64,000 nucleotides of DNA. Source: Pontiella sulfatireligans (GTDB taxonomy: Bacteria; Verrucomicrobiota; Kiritimatiellia; Kiritimatiellales; Pontiellaceae). Position numbers and translations under genes: made by a program. The first letter of the stretch is position 1, and the number at the start of each line of letters is the position of its first letter. A model generated the notes under the pieces. The model saw only the letters and a list, made by a program, of their open reading frames with translations, made no database searches and was not told the origin of the DNA. The stretch is from positions 2,365,458 to 2,429,457 of the forward strand of contig NZ_CAAHFH010000002.1 of the NCBI RefSeq assembly GCF_900890705.1. Reading direction: 5' to 3'. Below, one piece after another: positions 52,532 to 61,182 of the stretch.

Positions 52532-53419
52532 TCAAGTGGCCTGCGTCTCGTTTTCGTCGAGCAGGCGCTGGGTCAGGCCGTGGTAGGCGTCGATGCGCCG
52601 GTCGCGCAGGAAGGGCCAGATGCGCCGGACGGTTTCACTGCGGGCGGCGTCGAGCTCGACGATGACTTCCGTTTCGTCAGCGGTACCGGCCTGGGCGAGC
52701 AGCTCGCCTTGGCATCCGGCCACGAAGCTCGATCCCCAGAAGACGGCGCCGCCCGGCTCGGTTCCAACGCGGTTGGCGCTGAGCACGGGTATGCCGTTGG
52801 CAACGGCGTGCGACCGCTGGATGGTGACCCACGCGTCGCGCTGGCGCGCCTGTTCCTCGGGCGTATCGGCCGGATCCCAGCCGATGGCGGTGGGATAGAT
52901 CAGCAGGTCGGCGCCGGCCAGCGCCATGAGGCGGGCGGCTTCGGGATACCACTGGTCCCAGCAGACGAGCACGCCGAGTTTGCCGACCGAGGTCGCGATC
53001 GGCTTAAAGCCGAGATCGCCGGGGGTGAAGTAAAACTTTTCGTAGTAGCCCGGATCGTCGGGAATGTGCATCTTGCGGTATTTACCGGCAATAGTGCCGT
53101 CGGCTTCAAGCACCACCGCAGTGTTGTGGTAGAGCCCCGGCGCGCGCTTTTCAAACAGCGAGGTCACAATCACAGTGGAGAGCTCCTTGGCCAGTGCGCC
53201 AAAAACGTCGGTGGACGGACCGGGAATGGTTTCGGCCAAATCAAAGCGGGCAGGGTCTTCCTGATCGCAAAAGTAGAGCCCGGTGTGCAGCTCCTGCAGC
53301 ACCACGAGCTTGGCGCCCTGTTCCGCGCAGCGGCGGATGCCGGCAATGCTCTTTTCGATGTTGGCAACGCGGTCGCCGGAACACGACTGCTGGACGAGGC
53401 CGGTGGTCAGTTTACTCAT
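52532..53419 (-). CDS. aguB: N-carbamoylputrescine amidase
   Basis: A 295-residue nitrilase-superfamily enzyme. The catalytic triad is visible: Glu in LVVLQELHTGLYFC, Lys in YRKMHIPDDPGYYEKFYF and Cys in GVLVCWDQWYPEAARL. The PDDPGYYEKFYFTPGD segment is typical of AguB. It converts N-carbamoylputrescine to putrescine, CO2 and ammonia. The ATG overlaps the aguA stop (ATGA) and follows AAAGGAG. Confidence 0.92.
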   Translation of the reverse strand: MSKLTTGLVQQSCSGDRVANIEKSIAGIRRCAEQGAKLVVLQELHTGLYFCDQEDPARFDLAETIPGPSTDVFGALAKELSTVIVTSLFEKRAPGLYHNTAVVLEADGTIAGKYRKMHIPDDPGYYEKFYFTPGDLGFKPIATSVGKLGVLVCWDQWYPEAARLMALAGADLLIYPTAIGWDPADTPEEQARQRDAWVTIQRSHAVANGIPVLSANRVGTEPGGAVFWGSSFVAGCQGELLAQAGTADETEVIVELDAARSETVRRIWPFLRDRRIDAYHGLTQRLLDENETQAT

Positions 53420-54375
53420 AGCACTCCTTTGGGGATCTGCATGGTGACGCAGTGCAGCGAACCGTGCTGCAGAATCAACGTGCTGCAATCTATACCCACA
53501 ATCTCGCGCCCGGGAAATGCTTTTTCAATTACTTCCAGCGCGCCGGCGTCGGCGGGGTCGTTGTAGGCGGGCACCAGCACGGCGCCGTTGATGACGAGAT
53601 AGTTGGCATAGGTGGCGGGCAGGCGCTCGCCATCGGCATCGTATTTTGCGGATGGCCAAGGCAGGGGCAGCAACCGGTAGTTGTGAAACTGCTGCAGCTC
53701 CCGCTCCATCGCCTTGAGGGGGGCGTAGTGCTCGTCGGCCGGATCGTCGCAGGCGACATAGACGATGGTTTGGTCCGGACAGAGGCGGGCGAGCGTGTCG
53801 ATGTGTGCGTCGGTGTCGTCGCCGGCGAGGAATCCGTTTTCCAGCCAGAGAATATTGGTTGCGCCCAGCTCGGCCTTTAGCTGTTCCTCGATCTGCTCTT
53901 TTGAAAGGTGCGGGTTGCGGTTGGGATTGAGCAGGCATTCGGTGGTGGCGAGCAGCGTGCCTGCTCCGTCGCTCTCGATGCTGCCGCCTTCGAGCACGAG
54001 GTCGACCGTCCGCAACGGGGTTGTTCCGAATGCGCCGGCGGCGTGGAGGCTGCGGGTGACGGCGTTGTCTTTGTCGGCGGTAAACTTTTCGCCCCAGCCG
54101 TTGAAGGTAAAGTCGAGCAGCACGGGCCGTCCGTCCTCTTCGATGGTGATGGGGCCGAAATCGCGCGCCCACGTATCGTCCGGCGGAATATTCCATGCAT
54201 CGGGCTGAACTCGGATTACTGGCTGGAAGCGTTCAATCGCTTCGGCAATGGTTCCGAAGGTTTTTTGCGCCTCGGCCAGCATCGGCCGCCAGTCCGTCTG
54301 GTCATGCGGCCAAACCAGCAGCACGGCATCCTGCGGCTCCCATTCCGCCGGTAATCTTCGCTGTGGAATATTCAT
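53416..54375 (-). CDS. aguA: agmatine deiminase
   Basis: A 319-residue pentein-fold enzyme. RLPAEWEPQDAVLLVWPHDQTDW, DDTWARDFGPITI, LEGGSIESDG, GDDTDAHIDTLARL and the catalytic Cys in QHGSLHCVTMQIP are present. It converts agmatine to N-carbamoylputrescine; aguB, overlapping downstream, finishes the path to putrescine. ATG 54375 is chosen from the start of homology. It is the promoter-proximal gene of the minus-strand run that goes on to the DUF1080, NIPSNAP, GT28 and GH1 genes. Confidence 0.92.
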   Translation of the reverse strand: MNIPQRRLPAEWEPQDAVLLVWPHDQTDWRPMLAEAQKTFGTIAEAIERFQPVIRVQPDAWNIPPDDTWARDFGPITIEEDGRPVLLDFTFNGWGEKFTADKDNAVTRSLHAAGAFGTTPLRTVDLVLEGGSIESDGAGTLLATTECLLNPNRNPHLSKEQIEEQLKAELGATNILWLENGFLAGDDTDAHIDTLARLCPDQTIVYVACDDPADEHYAPLKAMERELQQFHNYRLLPLPWPSAKYDADGERLPATYANYLVINGAVLVPAYNDPADAGALEVIEKAFPGREIVGIDCSTLILQHGSLHCVTMQIPKGVL

Positions 54376-54554
54376 GCCGAGCAGGATTTCCAACCTGCAC
54401 CGAAAACGCCAGCCCAAAATGCAAACCGTGCGTATGAGTCCACGACGGCGAGTAACGCCCAACTTGAAATCCTTGTGTATTCATAAGTCTTTTGGCACGC
54501 TGTACCGCAAAGTTTCCAGGCCATGGGAACGGGAGAGCAGGCGGGGTGGTGATC

Positions 54555-56216
54555 ATGGGTAAATGGACAAGTTGCTTAGCAGCGCTGCTGCTGGCGGGGA
54601 CGGTGGGCGCCGACGGCCAGGCAGACGCGCTCTACAAGCGGGGCACCGCGCTTTACGAAACCACTCCGGCGCTGGCCTTCGAGCTTTTCAAGGAGGCGGG
54701 CGAAGCGGGGAATGCGTCGGCCATGGCCGGGGCGGGGCACTGCTGCGAAACCGGAACGGGCACGGCGGTCGATTATGCTAAGGCGATTGAATGGTACGAG
54801 CTGGCGGTGCAGCAAAACTCGCTGACCGCTTGCGCAGGTCTCGCCCGCATCTACGCCTCGTGCGAAGATCCCGAGTTCCACGACGGCGAAAAGGCCGTCA
54901 AATTCGCGGGGGTCGGGGCTCGAAAAAAACCGCGCGACGCCGAAGCGCTCGCCCTTTTGGCCGCCGCCCATGCGCGGAATTTTGATTTTGAGCAGGCGAT
55001 GAAAACGCAAACGGCGGCCATACGCGTGGGCTCGCTGAAACAGAACCCGCTGTTGAAAGAGCAGCTGACCTTCTATTCCACGGGGAAACCCTCGCCGGCC
55101 GTGGCTTCTGAATATTGGATTGTTGGCGCCGCGGACAAGGGATCGGTTTGGGCCATGTTTATGTTGGGCCGCATGTGTCGGGATAACGGGGATATGGGGC
55201 TGGCTTTCGAGTGGTTCAACAAGGCGGCAGCGGTCGGATCCGGCGAGGCGGCGTTGGCGATGGGCGATTTGCATTGGGAAGGAACGGCGGTTCCTGCAAA
55301 TTATGTTGCGGCGTTTGAATGCTACCAAATCGCGCAGGAAACGGGCATTGAGCTGGGCTCAGACCACAAAGTACGGGTGTCTTTTTTTGGTTCGGTCTGG
55401 GAAAAGTATGAGCACAAAGACCGGGAGGATTGTTTCCGCGAGGGCAAGAGGTCAGAGGCGTGGATGAATGAAATGTTGTCGAGAGTCAGAACCGATGCTG
55501 ATGCGCAGAAGGTTGAGGGCTTTCGCCAGAGCGTGCTGAAGCGGTCGCTGTATTGTTTTGCGATTGCTGATTCGAAGGGGCATCCGGATGCGGCCGCGGA
55601 ATTCGTGCGGGTGCGCAGAATGATCGAGTCGCCGGCGCCTATTGCCGGAAGCAGGGCGCCAAGGCGAACTACTGCCGAGGCCAGCGCCCGGACCAAAGCC
55701 AATGCGCTGAGAATTGAGGCGCGCAAATACGAGGATGGAAAAGAGGTCAAGAAAGATAAACTGAAGGCATTGGAGCTGTATTTGGAGGCCTTCGAGATCC
55801 TGCCGGACGACCGTTCGGCCTACACGATCGGGAGCCTCTATTTGGGAATTAAAAAGCCGGTGTGGCAGGTGGAACCGGGAATTGAGTGGCTGGAAAAGAG
55901 CTTAGAACTAGGCGGGTACTATGCGCACTGGCGATTGGCGGAGTTGTATGCCAAATGTAAGGACCCTGTGTTTCGGAATGGCGAAAAGGCGGTGCACCAT
56001 GCAAAGTTGTTTGTTGTTAAGCAAGAGGACTTGTTCGGCGCCTACGCCACCCTTGCGTATGCCTACGCCCGCAACGGCCAATTCAAAGAGGCGGAGACGA
56101 GCATGCTTAAAACCATTTCAATGATGCGGGATACCAAGTTCTACGAACAATATATTGATCGATACAATAAAGAGCTCGCGCTTTTCAGGCAGGGCCAGGC
56201 CGTCCCTCCGGATTAA
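54555..56216 (+). CDS. secreted Sel1/TPR-repeat protein
   Basis: A 553-residue protein with a signal peptide (MGKWTSCLAALLLAGTVGA). Sel1-like repeats occur in two blocks: about 25-130 (AMAGAGHCCETGTGTAVDYA, KAIEWYELAVQQ) and about 195-290 (WAMFMLGRMCRDNGDMGLAF, EWFNKAAAVGSGEAALAMGD), with a further TPR block from about 400. A DPEFHDGEKAVKFA element recurs as DPVFRNGEKAVHHA. Such solenoids mediate protein contacts in the envelope. Partner unknown; it is divergent from aguA. Confidence 0.75.
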   Translation: MGKWTSCLAALLLAGTVGADGQADALYKRGTALYETTPALAFELFKEAGEAGNASAMAGAGHCCETGTGTAVDYAKAIEWYELAVQQNSLTACAGLARIYASCEDPEFHDGEKAVKFAGVGARKKPRDAEALALLAAAHARNFDFEQAMKTQTAAIRVGSLKQNPLLKEQLTFYSTGKPSPAVASEYWIVGAADKGSVWAMFMLGRMCRDNGDMGLAFEWFNKAAAVGSGEAALAMGDLHWEGTAVPANYVAAFECYQIAQETGIELGSDHKVRVSFFGSVWEKYEHKDREDCFREGKRSEAWMNEMLSRVRTDADAQKVEGFRQSVLKRSLYCFAIADSKGHPDAAAEFVRVRRMIESPAPIAGSRAPRRTTAEASARTKANALRIEARKYEDGKEVKKDKLKALELYLEAFEILPDDRSAYTIGSLYLGIKKPVWQVEPGIEWLEKSLELGGYYAHWRLAELYAKCKDPVFRNGEKAVHHAKLFVVKQEDLFGAYATLAYAYARNGQFKEAETSMLKTISMMRDTKFYEQYIDRYNKELALFRQGQAVPPD

Positions 56217-56276
56217 TCCCATCCGCTGGAGCAGATCAATAAATACCGTAGCCGCTTGCATTGTGTTGATTTGGTG

Positions 56277-56300
56277 TGGGGCAGACTTTCCAGTCTGCCC
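56277..56300. repeat. hairpin between convergent genes
   Basis: GGGGCAGACT (56277-56286) and AGTCTGCCCC (56291-56300) form a perfect 10-bp stem around TTCC. No T tract follows. It lies between the convergent Sel1-like and transporter genes and may terminate both or be a REP-type element. Confidence 0.5.
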
Positions 56301-56362
56301 CGCGCAGGCAGGAAAGCCCGCGCCACGAAACCGCGACAGGCTAGAGTTTTTCGAAATCTGCT

Positions 56363-57985
56363 CTAGCCGAGCAGCTTGATCAGCAGCTTGGAGATGATGA
56401 TCATGAAGATGAGCGCGACGGGGTAGGCGGAGACATAGCTGATGACCGGCGTCTGGGAATCGGTCTTGTCGGTGATCGCGCCGAGGGCCGGGGTCGACGT
56501 CATGCCGCCGCAAATGCCGCCGAGGGCCTGAAGGGGATTCATTTTGAAATGCTTCGTGGCGATGGGCCATGCCACGATCAGCGGCAGGACGGAAACGCAA
56601 ATGCCGAGGCCGAAGAGCACAAATCCATGTTCTTGCAACGTGCTCACAAGAGCGCCGCCACCGCGCACGCCGGCGTTGGCCAAGAAAAAGACCAGCCCGA
56701 GCTCCTGCAAAAGCATGCGTGTTTGGCGCGGAATAAAGCCGACGATTGGGCCGATTTTCCCAAAGTGCCCAAGGATCAACGCCACAAACAGCGGACCGCC
56801 GGCCAAGCCGAGGGTGATCGGCGTTCCGCCGGGAAGGCCGAACGGCAGCAAGCCGAGAATGATGCCGAGCGTCAGGCCGACGGATAGGGAGAGCAGGTCG
56901 GTGGCGTCGATCGCGCTGCTGCGGTGGCCGACGGCACTGGAAAACTTTTTGAGATCGTCCGCGCGGCCGACGCAGGTCAAATGGTCGTGCCGCTCTATGA
57001 CGGTGTTGGCGTTCGGAACAAAGGTTAGCCCCAGACGGGTGATTCTGGTTACGACCACGCCATAGTGTCTGAGCGGCGCCAGATCGCCGAGCTTCTGGCC
57101 GATGAAGGCCGTAGAAGTGACCACCAGGCTTTGCCGTTCGTTTTCGATGTCGCGTGGCAGTTTGCGGTCGCTGCGGTGGCCGATCAGGTCGATGGCGATT
57201 TGGAGTTCGCAGCTGCGGCCGACGAGCAGCAGGATCTGGTTTTCTTCAAAGGCGTTGTCGTATTGCAGCGGCACGAGGCTGCCGCCGGAATAGATGCGGC
57301 AGATCTGGCAGGCATTAAAGTTGGTTATGCCCGATTCCGAGATGCGCTGTCCGTACAGGTTGGGGTTGGTGACTTCCACCAATACGTTTTCCACCCGGTT
57401 GCCGCATTGGCTCTCCGGCTTGTCGGTGATGGCATCGACATCGATCTTCAGGATGCGCGGGAGCACCTGAACAAAAAGCACCACGCCGATCACGCCGAAG
57501 GGATAGGCGATGCCGTAGCCGATGCTCACCGCATCCGCGCCGCTTTGGGCGGTCATGGCCATGCCTTCGGTGGCGGCGGCCAGCGCCGGAGTGCTCGTCA
57601 GCGCGCCGGCAAAGATGCCGGTCGCCAATCCGGTGGGAATGTCGAGCAGCGTTGCGCCGATCCAGGTCGTCGCGGCGCCGAGCACCACGATCAGTACGGC
57701 GAGTTTGGCCAGCGCGGTGCCTTCGCGCACGAGCGACGCAAAAAAGCGGTCGCCCGCGCCGATGCCAACGCAGTAGACAAACAGCACTAGGCCGAGCGTG
57801 CCGACGCCGGCCGGAATGGAATAGCCCAGGTGCCCGGCAAGCAAGGCCGTGAACAGCACGCCGGAGCTTCCGAGGTTGATGCCCTTCACTTTCACGCTGC
57901 CCAGCAGCAGGCCGGTGGCAATGAGTGCAAACAGCACCACCAGCGGTTGGTTCAATAATAGATTGTGCAGTGCGTCCAGACCCAT
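56363..57985 (-). CDS. aspartate:alanine-exchanger-family transporter (YidE/YbjL type)
   Basis: A 540-residue membrane protein. Two Asp-Al_Ex membrane halves (about 12-175 and 365-540), each with the repeated motif GxxTSTPALxA (GALTSTPALAAATEG and CGGMTSTPALGAITDK), flank two TrkA_C-like regulatory domains (about 195-345). This is the AAE family layout; some members exchange aspartate for alanine, others move succinate. The two half-repeats are intact. Confidence 0.88.
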   Translation of the reverse strand: MGLDALHNLLLNQPLVVLFALIATGLLLGSVKVKGINLGSSGVLFTALLAGHLGYSIPAGVGTLGLVLFVYCVGIGAGDRFFASLVREGTALAKLAVLIVVLGAATTWIGATLLDIPTGLATGIFAGALTSTPALAAATEGMAMTAQSGADAVSIGYGIAYPFGVIGVVLFVQVLPRILKIDVDAITDKPESQCGNRVENVLVEVTNPNLYGQRISESGITNFNACQICRIYSGGSLVPLQYDNAFEENQILLLVGRSCELQIAIDLIGHRSDRKLPRDIENERQSLVVTSTAFIGQKLGDLAPLRHYGVVVTRITRLGLTFVPNANTVIERHDHLTCVGRADDLKKFSSAVGHRSSAIDATDLLSLSVGLTLGIILGLLPFGLPGGTPITLGLAGGPLFVALILGHFGKIGPIVGFIPRQTRMLLQELGLVFFLANAGVRGGGALVSTLQEHGFVLFGLGICVSVLPLIVAWPIATKHFKMNPLQALGGICGGMTSTPALGAITDKTDSQTPVISYVSAYPVALIFMIIISKLLIKLLG

Positions 57986-58174
57986 GTTGAATCACCGGTT
58001 AGGGATTAAGTATTTCCGGAAACCGCGAACTATACGCAACCCTACGGGGCATGCAAACCTGTTTTCAGAAGGGGATGTTCCGTTTTCTGTTGTATTCTCT
58101 GCGGGATATGCTGCAAGTTTTCCATCGCCCGCCGGAAGTGGAAACCGCCGGCTGAACAACTGTAAGGAGATGCA

Positions 58175-58348
58175 ATGGATACGATCATTCTCGCGCTGAA
58201 GATTTCAGCTGTAAGCACGCCCGCCATCCTCGCCGTCGTGGCGCTTGTTCAGATTTCCGGCATGAAGTGCGAGCTGGGGCGCACCAAGTCCGTGCTTAAA
58301 GCCGCCATGACCGAGATTGAACGCCTCACCCGCAAGCTGGCGGAGTAG
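58175..58348 (+). CDS. 57-residue membrane peptide
   Basis: ATG 58175 has a strong AAGGAG box 6 nt upstream; stop TAG 58346-58348. The peptide has one hydrophobic span (ALKISAVSTPAILAVVALVQI) and a short charged helix (LKAAMTEIERLTRKLAE) that could form a coiled coil. Codon use fits the host. No family is recognised. It is convergent with the next gene. Confidence 0.65.
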   Translation: MDTIILALKISAVSTPAILAVVALVQISGMKCELGRTKSVLKAAMTEIERLTRKLAE

Positions 58349-58365
58349 GGGTCTGAATAGCATCC

Positions 58366-58902
58366 CTAGGCCTCCTCTTTTTTGGTCCGGTAGTTGGAGA
58401 TCCGGTAGACCAGCCGCCGGAAGATCTTGATCACGCTGAGGATGATGACGGGCGTTGCAATGACGGCAAAGGTCACCCAGTCGAAGGCGATGTTGTGCTC
58501 GATGTACAGGATGCCCATCATGCTCGGTACAAGCGCGTGGCCGGGATCGCCGAAAAACTCCGCCAGAAGGTCGGGGAACTGCTTCAATATGCCGAACAAA
58601 ACCAGAAAGACGCCATAAAGGAACAGCACCATCACAACAAACGTCCGCAGTTCCAGCAGCGACCACGCAAGATGCTTGACGGCAAACGGAGAGATCATAT
58701 ACGCCGTAAAAATCAGTGCGATCCCGGTGGACATCACATAGGTGTGGCCGTGCGCTTCGTCGGAGTTGACGATGAAGTACGTTTCCGTGATGAACCACGC
58801 GCCGATTAAAGGCATATAGACCAGAGGGTTGCCGATAACGGCATCCATGATCGCGGCGACTCTGTGCTGGATGATTGAAAGTTCCATATTGTTTTGGGCC
58901 AT
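58366..58902 (-). CDS. unknown integral membrane protein
   Basis: About 178 residues (start ATG 58902; ATG 58887 is also possible and neither has a good ribosome binding site). Four hydrophobic spans: VYMPLIGAWFITETYFIV, GIALIFTAYMISPFAV, FVVMVLFLYGVFLVLFGIL and WVTFAVIATPVIILSVI, followed by a basic tail. No family is recognised and no operon partner is evident. Confidence 0.6.
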   Translation of the reverse strand: MAQNNMELSIIQHRVAAIMDAVIGNPLVYMPLIGAWFITETYFIVNSDEAHGHTYVMSTGIALIFTAYMISPFAVKHLAWSLLELRTFVVMVLFLYGVFLVLFGILKQFPDLLAEFFGDPGHALVPSMMGILYIEHNIAFDWVTFAVIATPVIILSVIKIFRRLVYRISNYRTKKEEA

Positions 58903-59087
58903 GGGCAAGCGCTGTAGAGCGTGTCGGCCAACAGGAGAAGGAAGCTATCAAATTGCGGTCGTGAGGGAAGCCGGAAAAGTTTTCTGATTGTCTTTCATTC
59001 GCTGGTTCCCCCTCAGATAATTGACTTGAAATTTAATTGATAAGGAGTAGAGAACGTATAAGGGAATTCAAGAACAGGGGGAATATC

Positions 59088-59471
59088 ATGCACAATGGTC
59101 ATACAGTTGAGCATCACAAGCTCCATAAATTCACCTATACGGCCATGCTGACCGGAATGTTGCTGTCGGCCGCCGGTTTAATGGTTCAGTTTTACTTGAC
59201 GGAGCGGTACTGCCATCCGCTGGAGGGGTACGCCATTATCGTTCCTGGAGTGGCGCTCTTCCTGCGCTCCCTCCATCCTCCCATTGGATTTGTTCGCATC
59301 TTCACTACATTGGCGGGCGGGGTCTGTCTCGGGGCGGCTCCTTTGTTTTACGTCAGCGGGTCGCCGAATCCGCCTTGGATCAGCATAGGACTCATCTTCG
59401 TCGCTATGGCCATCCTCGGAGCCAGCTTTACCGTCAGGACCACGCACGGCCAAAAGCATCATCACCCCTAA
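59088..59471 (+). CDS. small unknown membrane protein
   Basis: A 127-residue protein from ATG 59088, which has a GGGGG stretch as ribosome binding site. It has a His-rich start (MHNGHTVEHHKLHK), three or four hydrophobic spans (YTAMLTGMLLSAAGLMVQFY, GYAIIVPGVALFL, RIFTTLAGGVCLGAAPLFYV, ISIGLIFVAMAILGASF) and a His-rich end (HGQKHHHP), which may bind metal. Family unknown. Confidence 0.6.
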   Translation: MHNGHTVEHHKLHKFTYTAMLTGMLLSAAGLMVQFYLTERYCHPLEGYAIIVPGVALFLRSLHPPIGFVRIFTTLAGGVCLGAAPLFYVSGSPNPPWISIGLIFVAMAILGASFTVRTTHGQKHHHP

Positions 59472-59640
59472 ATCCCGGGATCGCGCATCTAGACAGTGGG
59501 TGTGGTGTGGGCCTCTCCGAAGGAGGGCGCGGGGCTGCGGTTCCATTCTTCCATCGACGGAGAACGGGCAGTGCGGAAAAATTCTGATTTAGAGCTTGTC
59601 CCGGCAGAGTGAGTTTTTAAATCGCACAGATCCCGCACTT

Positions 59641-59898
59641 CTAAAGAAAGGTAAAAAGAGTGGCATCATAGGTGGGATCGGCTGGGGTTTCCTGAAAAAG
59701 AGGCGTTTTGGCTGAGCCAGGGCGTACGCCATCGATGAAAGCCGTATGGGTAAACCACTGGAACAACAGACTGTCGGCCACCTGCCGGGAGAGCTTCCGG
59801 AAAGAAGTGCCGGTGATTCCAATCAGGATGCCGTAGCGCAGCGCCAGCCGGAAGGTGCGGAAGTGCTGGACGCAGCTCGGGCTGGAAGGCGACAGTAA
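59641..59898 (-). pseudogene. transposase remnant
   Basis: Minus-strand frame of 86 codons bounded by stops, with no start. It reads VQHFRTFRLALRYGILIGITG, then TSFRKLSRQVADSLLFQWFT and FIDGVRPGSAKTPLFQ. The ADSLLFQWF region resembles the N-terminal part of DDE transposases of ISNCY/IS1182-like elements. Only this internal piece is left, so the element is dead. Confidence 0.45.
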
Positions 59899-60394
59899 TC
59901 ATGTGTTTTATGCCTCTTTGATTGACTGACGAGAAATATAAAGCATTTCTTTCCGGTAAGGGAGGCGAAAATGCCTCTCTTATCCGGAATTTACCCGCTG
60001 ATCAACCCTGCAAATAGGGATGATGATCAAAAGGGACGGGATCTACTTTGTCCGCCGGAAGAGGCATCTGAATACAGAAGCGCTCGACCGAATTGAAGAG
60101 GTCGTCAGTGCTCGTATGCCGGCAAAGCAGTAGGTCTGTTTCCCAAGGTCCGGCTCCACCCAAGATCACGGTGAGTAGGCGGGATGCCTGCGGCGCAAGC
60201 CCGGAGCCGTATCGCAGGCGTCCCGCTTGCCCCGCTGCCCGAACCGTGCTCGAGGAAAAGGACCGCTGGCAAACGTAATAGAAGAGAGCACAATCGGCAG
60301 GATGTAGATTCCCAATAGAACGAGCGTGATGGGTTGCGGCATAAAAAACTCCGCAGATCAAAGTAAAGCAAGCGAGACGCTTGCTCTACAAGGT
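59899..60394. other. about 500 bases of degraded and repeat DNA
   Basis: No gene I can support. An inverted repeat (GCGGGATGCCTGCG at about 60179-60192 and CGCAGGCGTCCCGC at about 60216-60229) looks like a REP element. On the minus strand two protein-like pieces are visible on either side of it: a possible start MPQPITLVLLGIYILPIVL near 60340 and a C-terminal-looking FNSVERFCIQMPLPADKVD up to a stop at 60002. They may be parts of one small gene disrupted by the repeat. Confidence 0.35.
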
Positions 60395-61069
60395 CTAAAA
60401 GACGAGCGACTCCTGGATGGCATCAACTGGGCAGGCCCGGATGCAGCTGCCACAATCATCGCATCGCTCTGGAACACAACGATAGGGTGAACCTTCCTCG
60501 ATGGCCTTAAATGAGCAGGCCTCTTTGCAGGCCCCGCACTCAATGCATTGATCGGTGATGCGGACGCCGGCCGGATTAAAGGTTGCTCCACCGAAGGAAA
60601 ACCGGGTTCGCAACAGCTTATGATCGCGGTGCTCCATCTCAAAATCGGCGTCGTAGATCTCCACTCTCGCGCGATACATCACAAAGTTGCCGTCCGCCAT
60701 GGCCGGGTATTCGACGATATCATTGGCGGCGGTTTTGAGCAGTTCGTTTGATTTGGCTTTTTCGATGATGACTTCAGGCGGGACAAAACGGATATCTCCG
60801 ATGAGGCGGATGGTGAAGCTGGGGGGAAAGTAGACGCCGCCGTTCTCGGTGTGCTGAACCGTCGAATCCGATATCCCGCAAACCGTCAATTTTCCGGTTT
60901 CTTTCAGCTGCCGGCCGTAGGGTTTGTTCGCCATGGTTCTGAAATAGAGCCCATCCTCATCAAAGCCATTAAAGTGAGCACTGCGTGAATGCACTTCATT
61001 ATTCAGGATAGTTGAAAAAGTCATGACACCGATTTTTTCAATATATTCATATAGAGTTTCGAGATTCAT
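60395..61069 (-). CDS. PPOX-type flavin-binding protein with 2[4Fe-4S] ferredoxin domain
   Basis: A 224-residue protein. Residues about 1-150 form a pyridoxamine-phosphate-oxidase-like split barrel (FSTILNNEVHSRSAHFNGFD, LYFRTMANKPYGRQLKETGK). The C-terminal part has two ferredoxin clusters, CIECGACKEAC and CDDCGSCIRACP. Together they suggest an electron-transfer or flavin-reductase protein in anaerobic metabolism. It is the last of three minus-strand genes, after the MarR and metallo-hydrolase genes. Confidence 0.85.
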   Translation of the reverse strand: MNLETLYEYIEKIGVMTFSTILNNEVHSRSAHFNGFDEDGLYFRTMANKPYGRQLKETGKLTVCGISDSTVQHTENGGVYFPPSFTIRLIGDIRFVPPEVIIEKAKSNELLKTAANDIVEYPAMADGNFVMYRARVEIYDADFEMEHRDHKLLRTRFSFGGATFNPAGVRITDQCIECGACKEACSFKAIEEGSPYRCVPERCDDCGSCIRACPVDAIQESLVF

Positions 61070-61182
61070 AAGAAGTCCTCGCGTTTTCCCGTGGCAGGCA
61101 TTCCGGAATCGTGAACATGAACGATTTTACAGCCGTTTTGCTCCTTCTTCCAGTCCTGCGTTTCATGGGGCTTTCCCTTTGG

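Noticed and set aside
59666..59902. Minus-strand 78-codon frame beginning with ATG at 59902
   Set aside because: The overlapping frame with transposase-like sequence is better; this one is Pro/His/Arg-rich shadow sequence.
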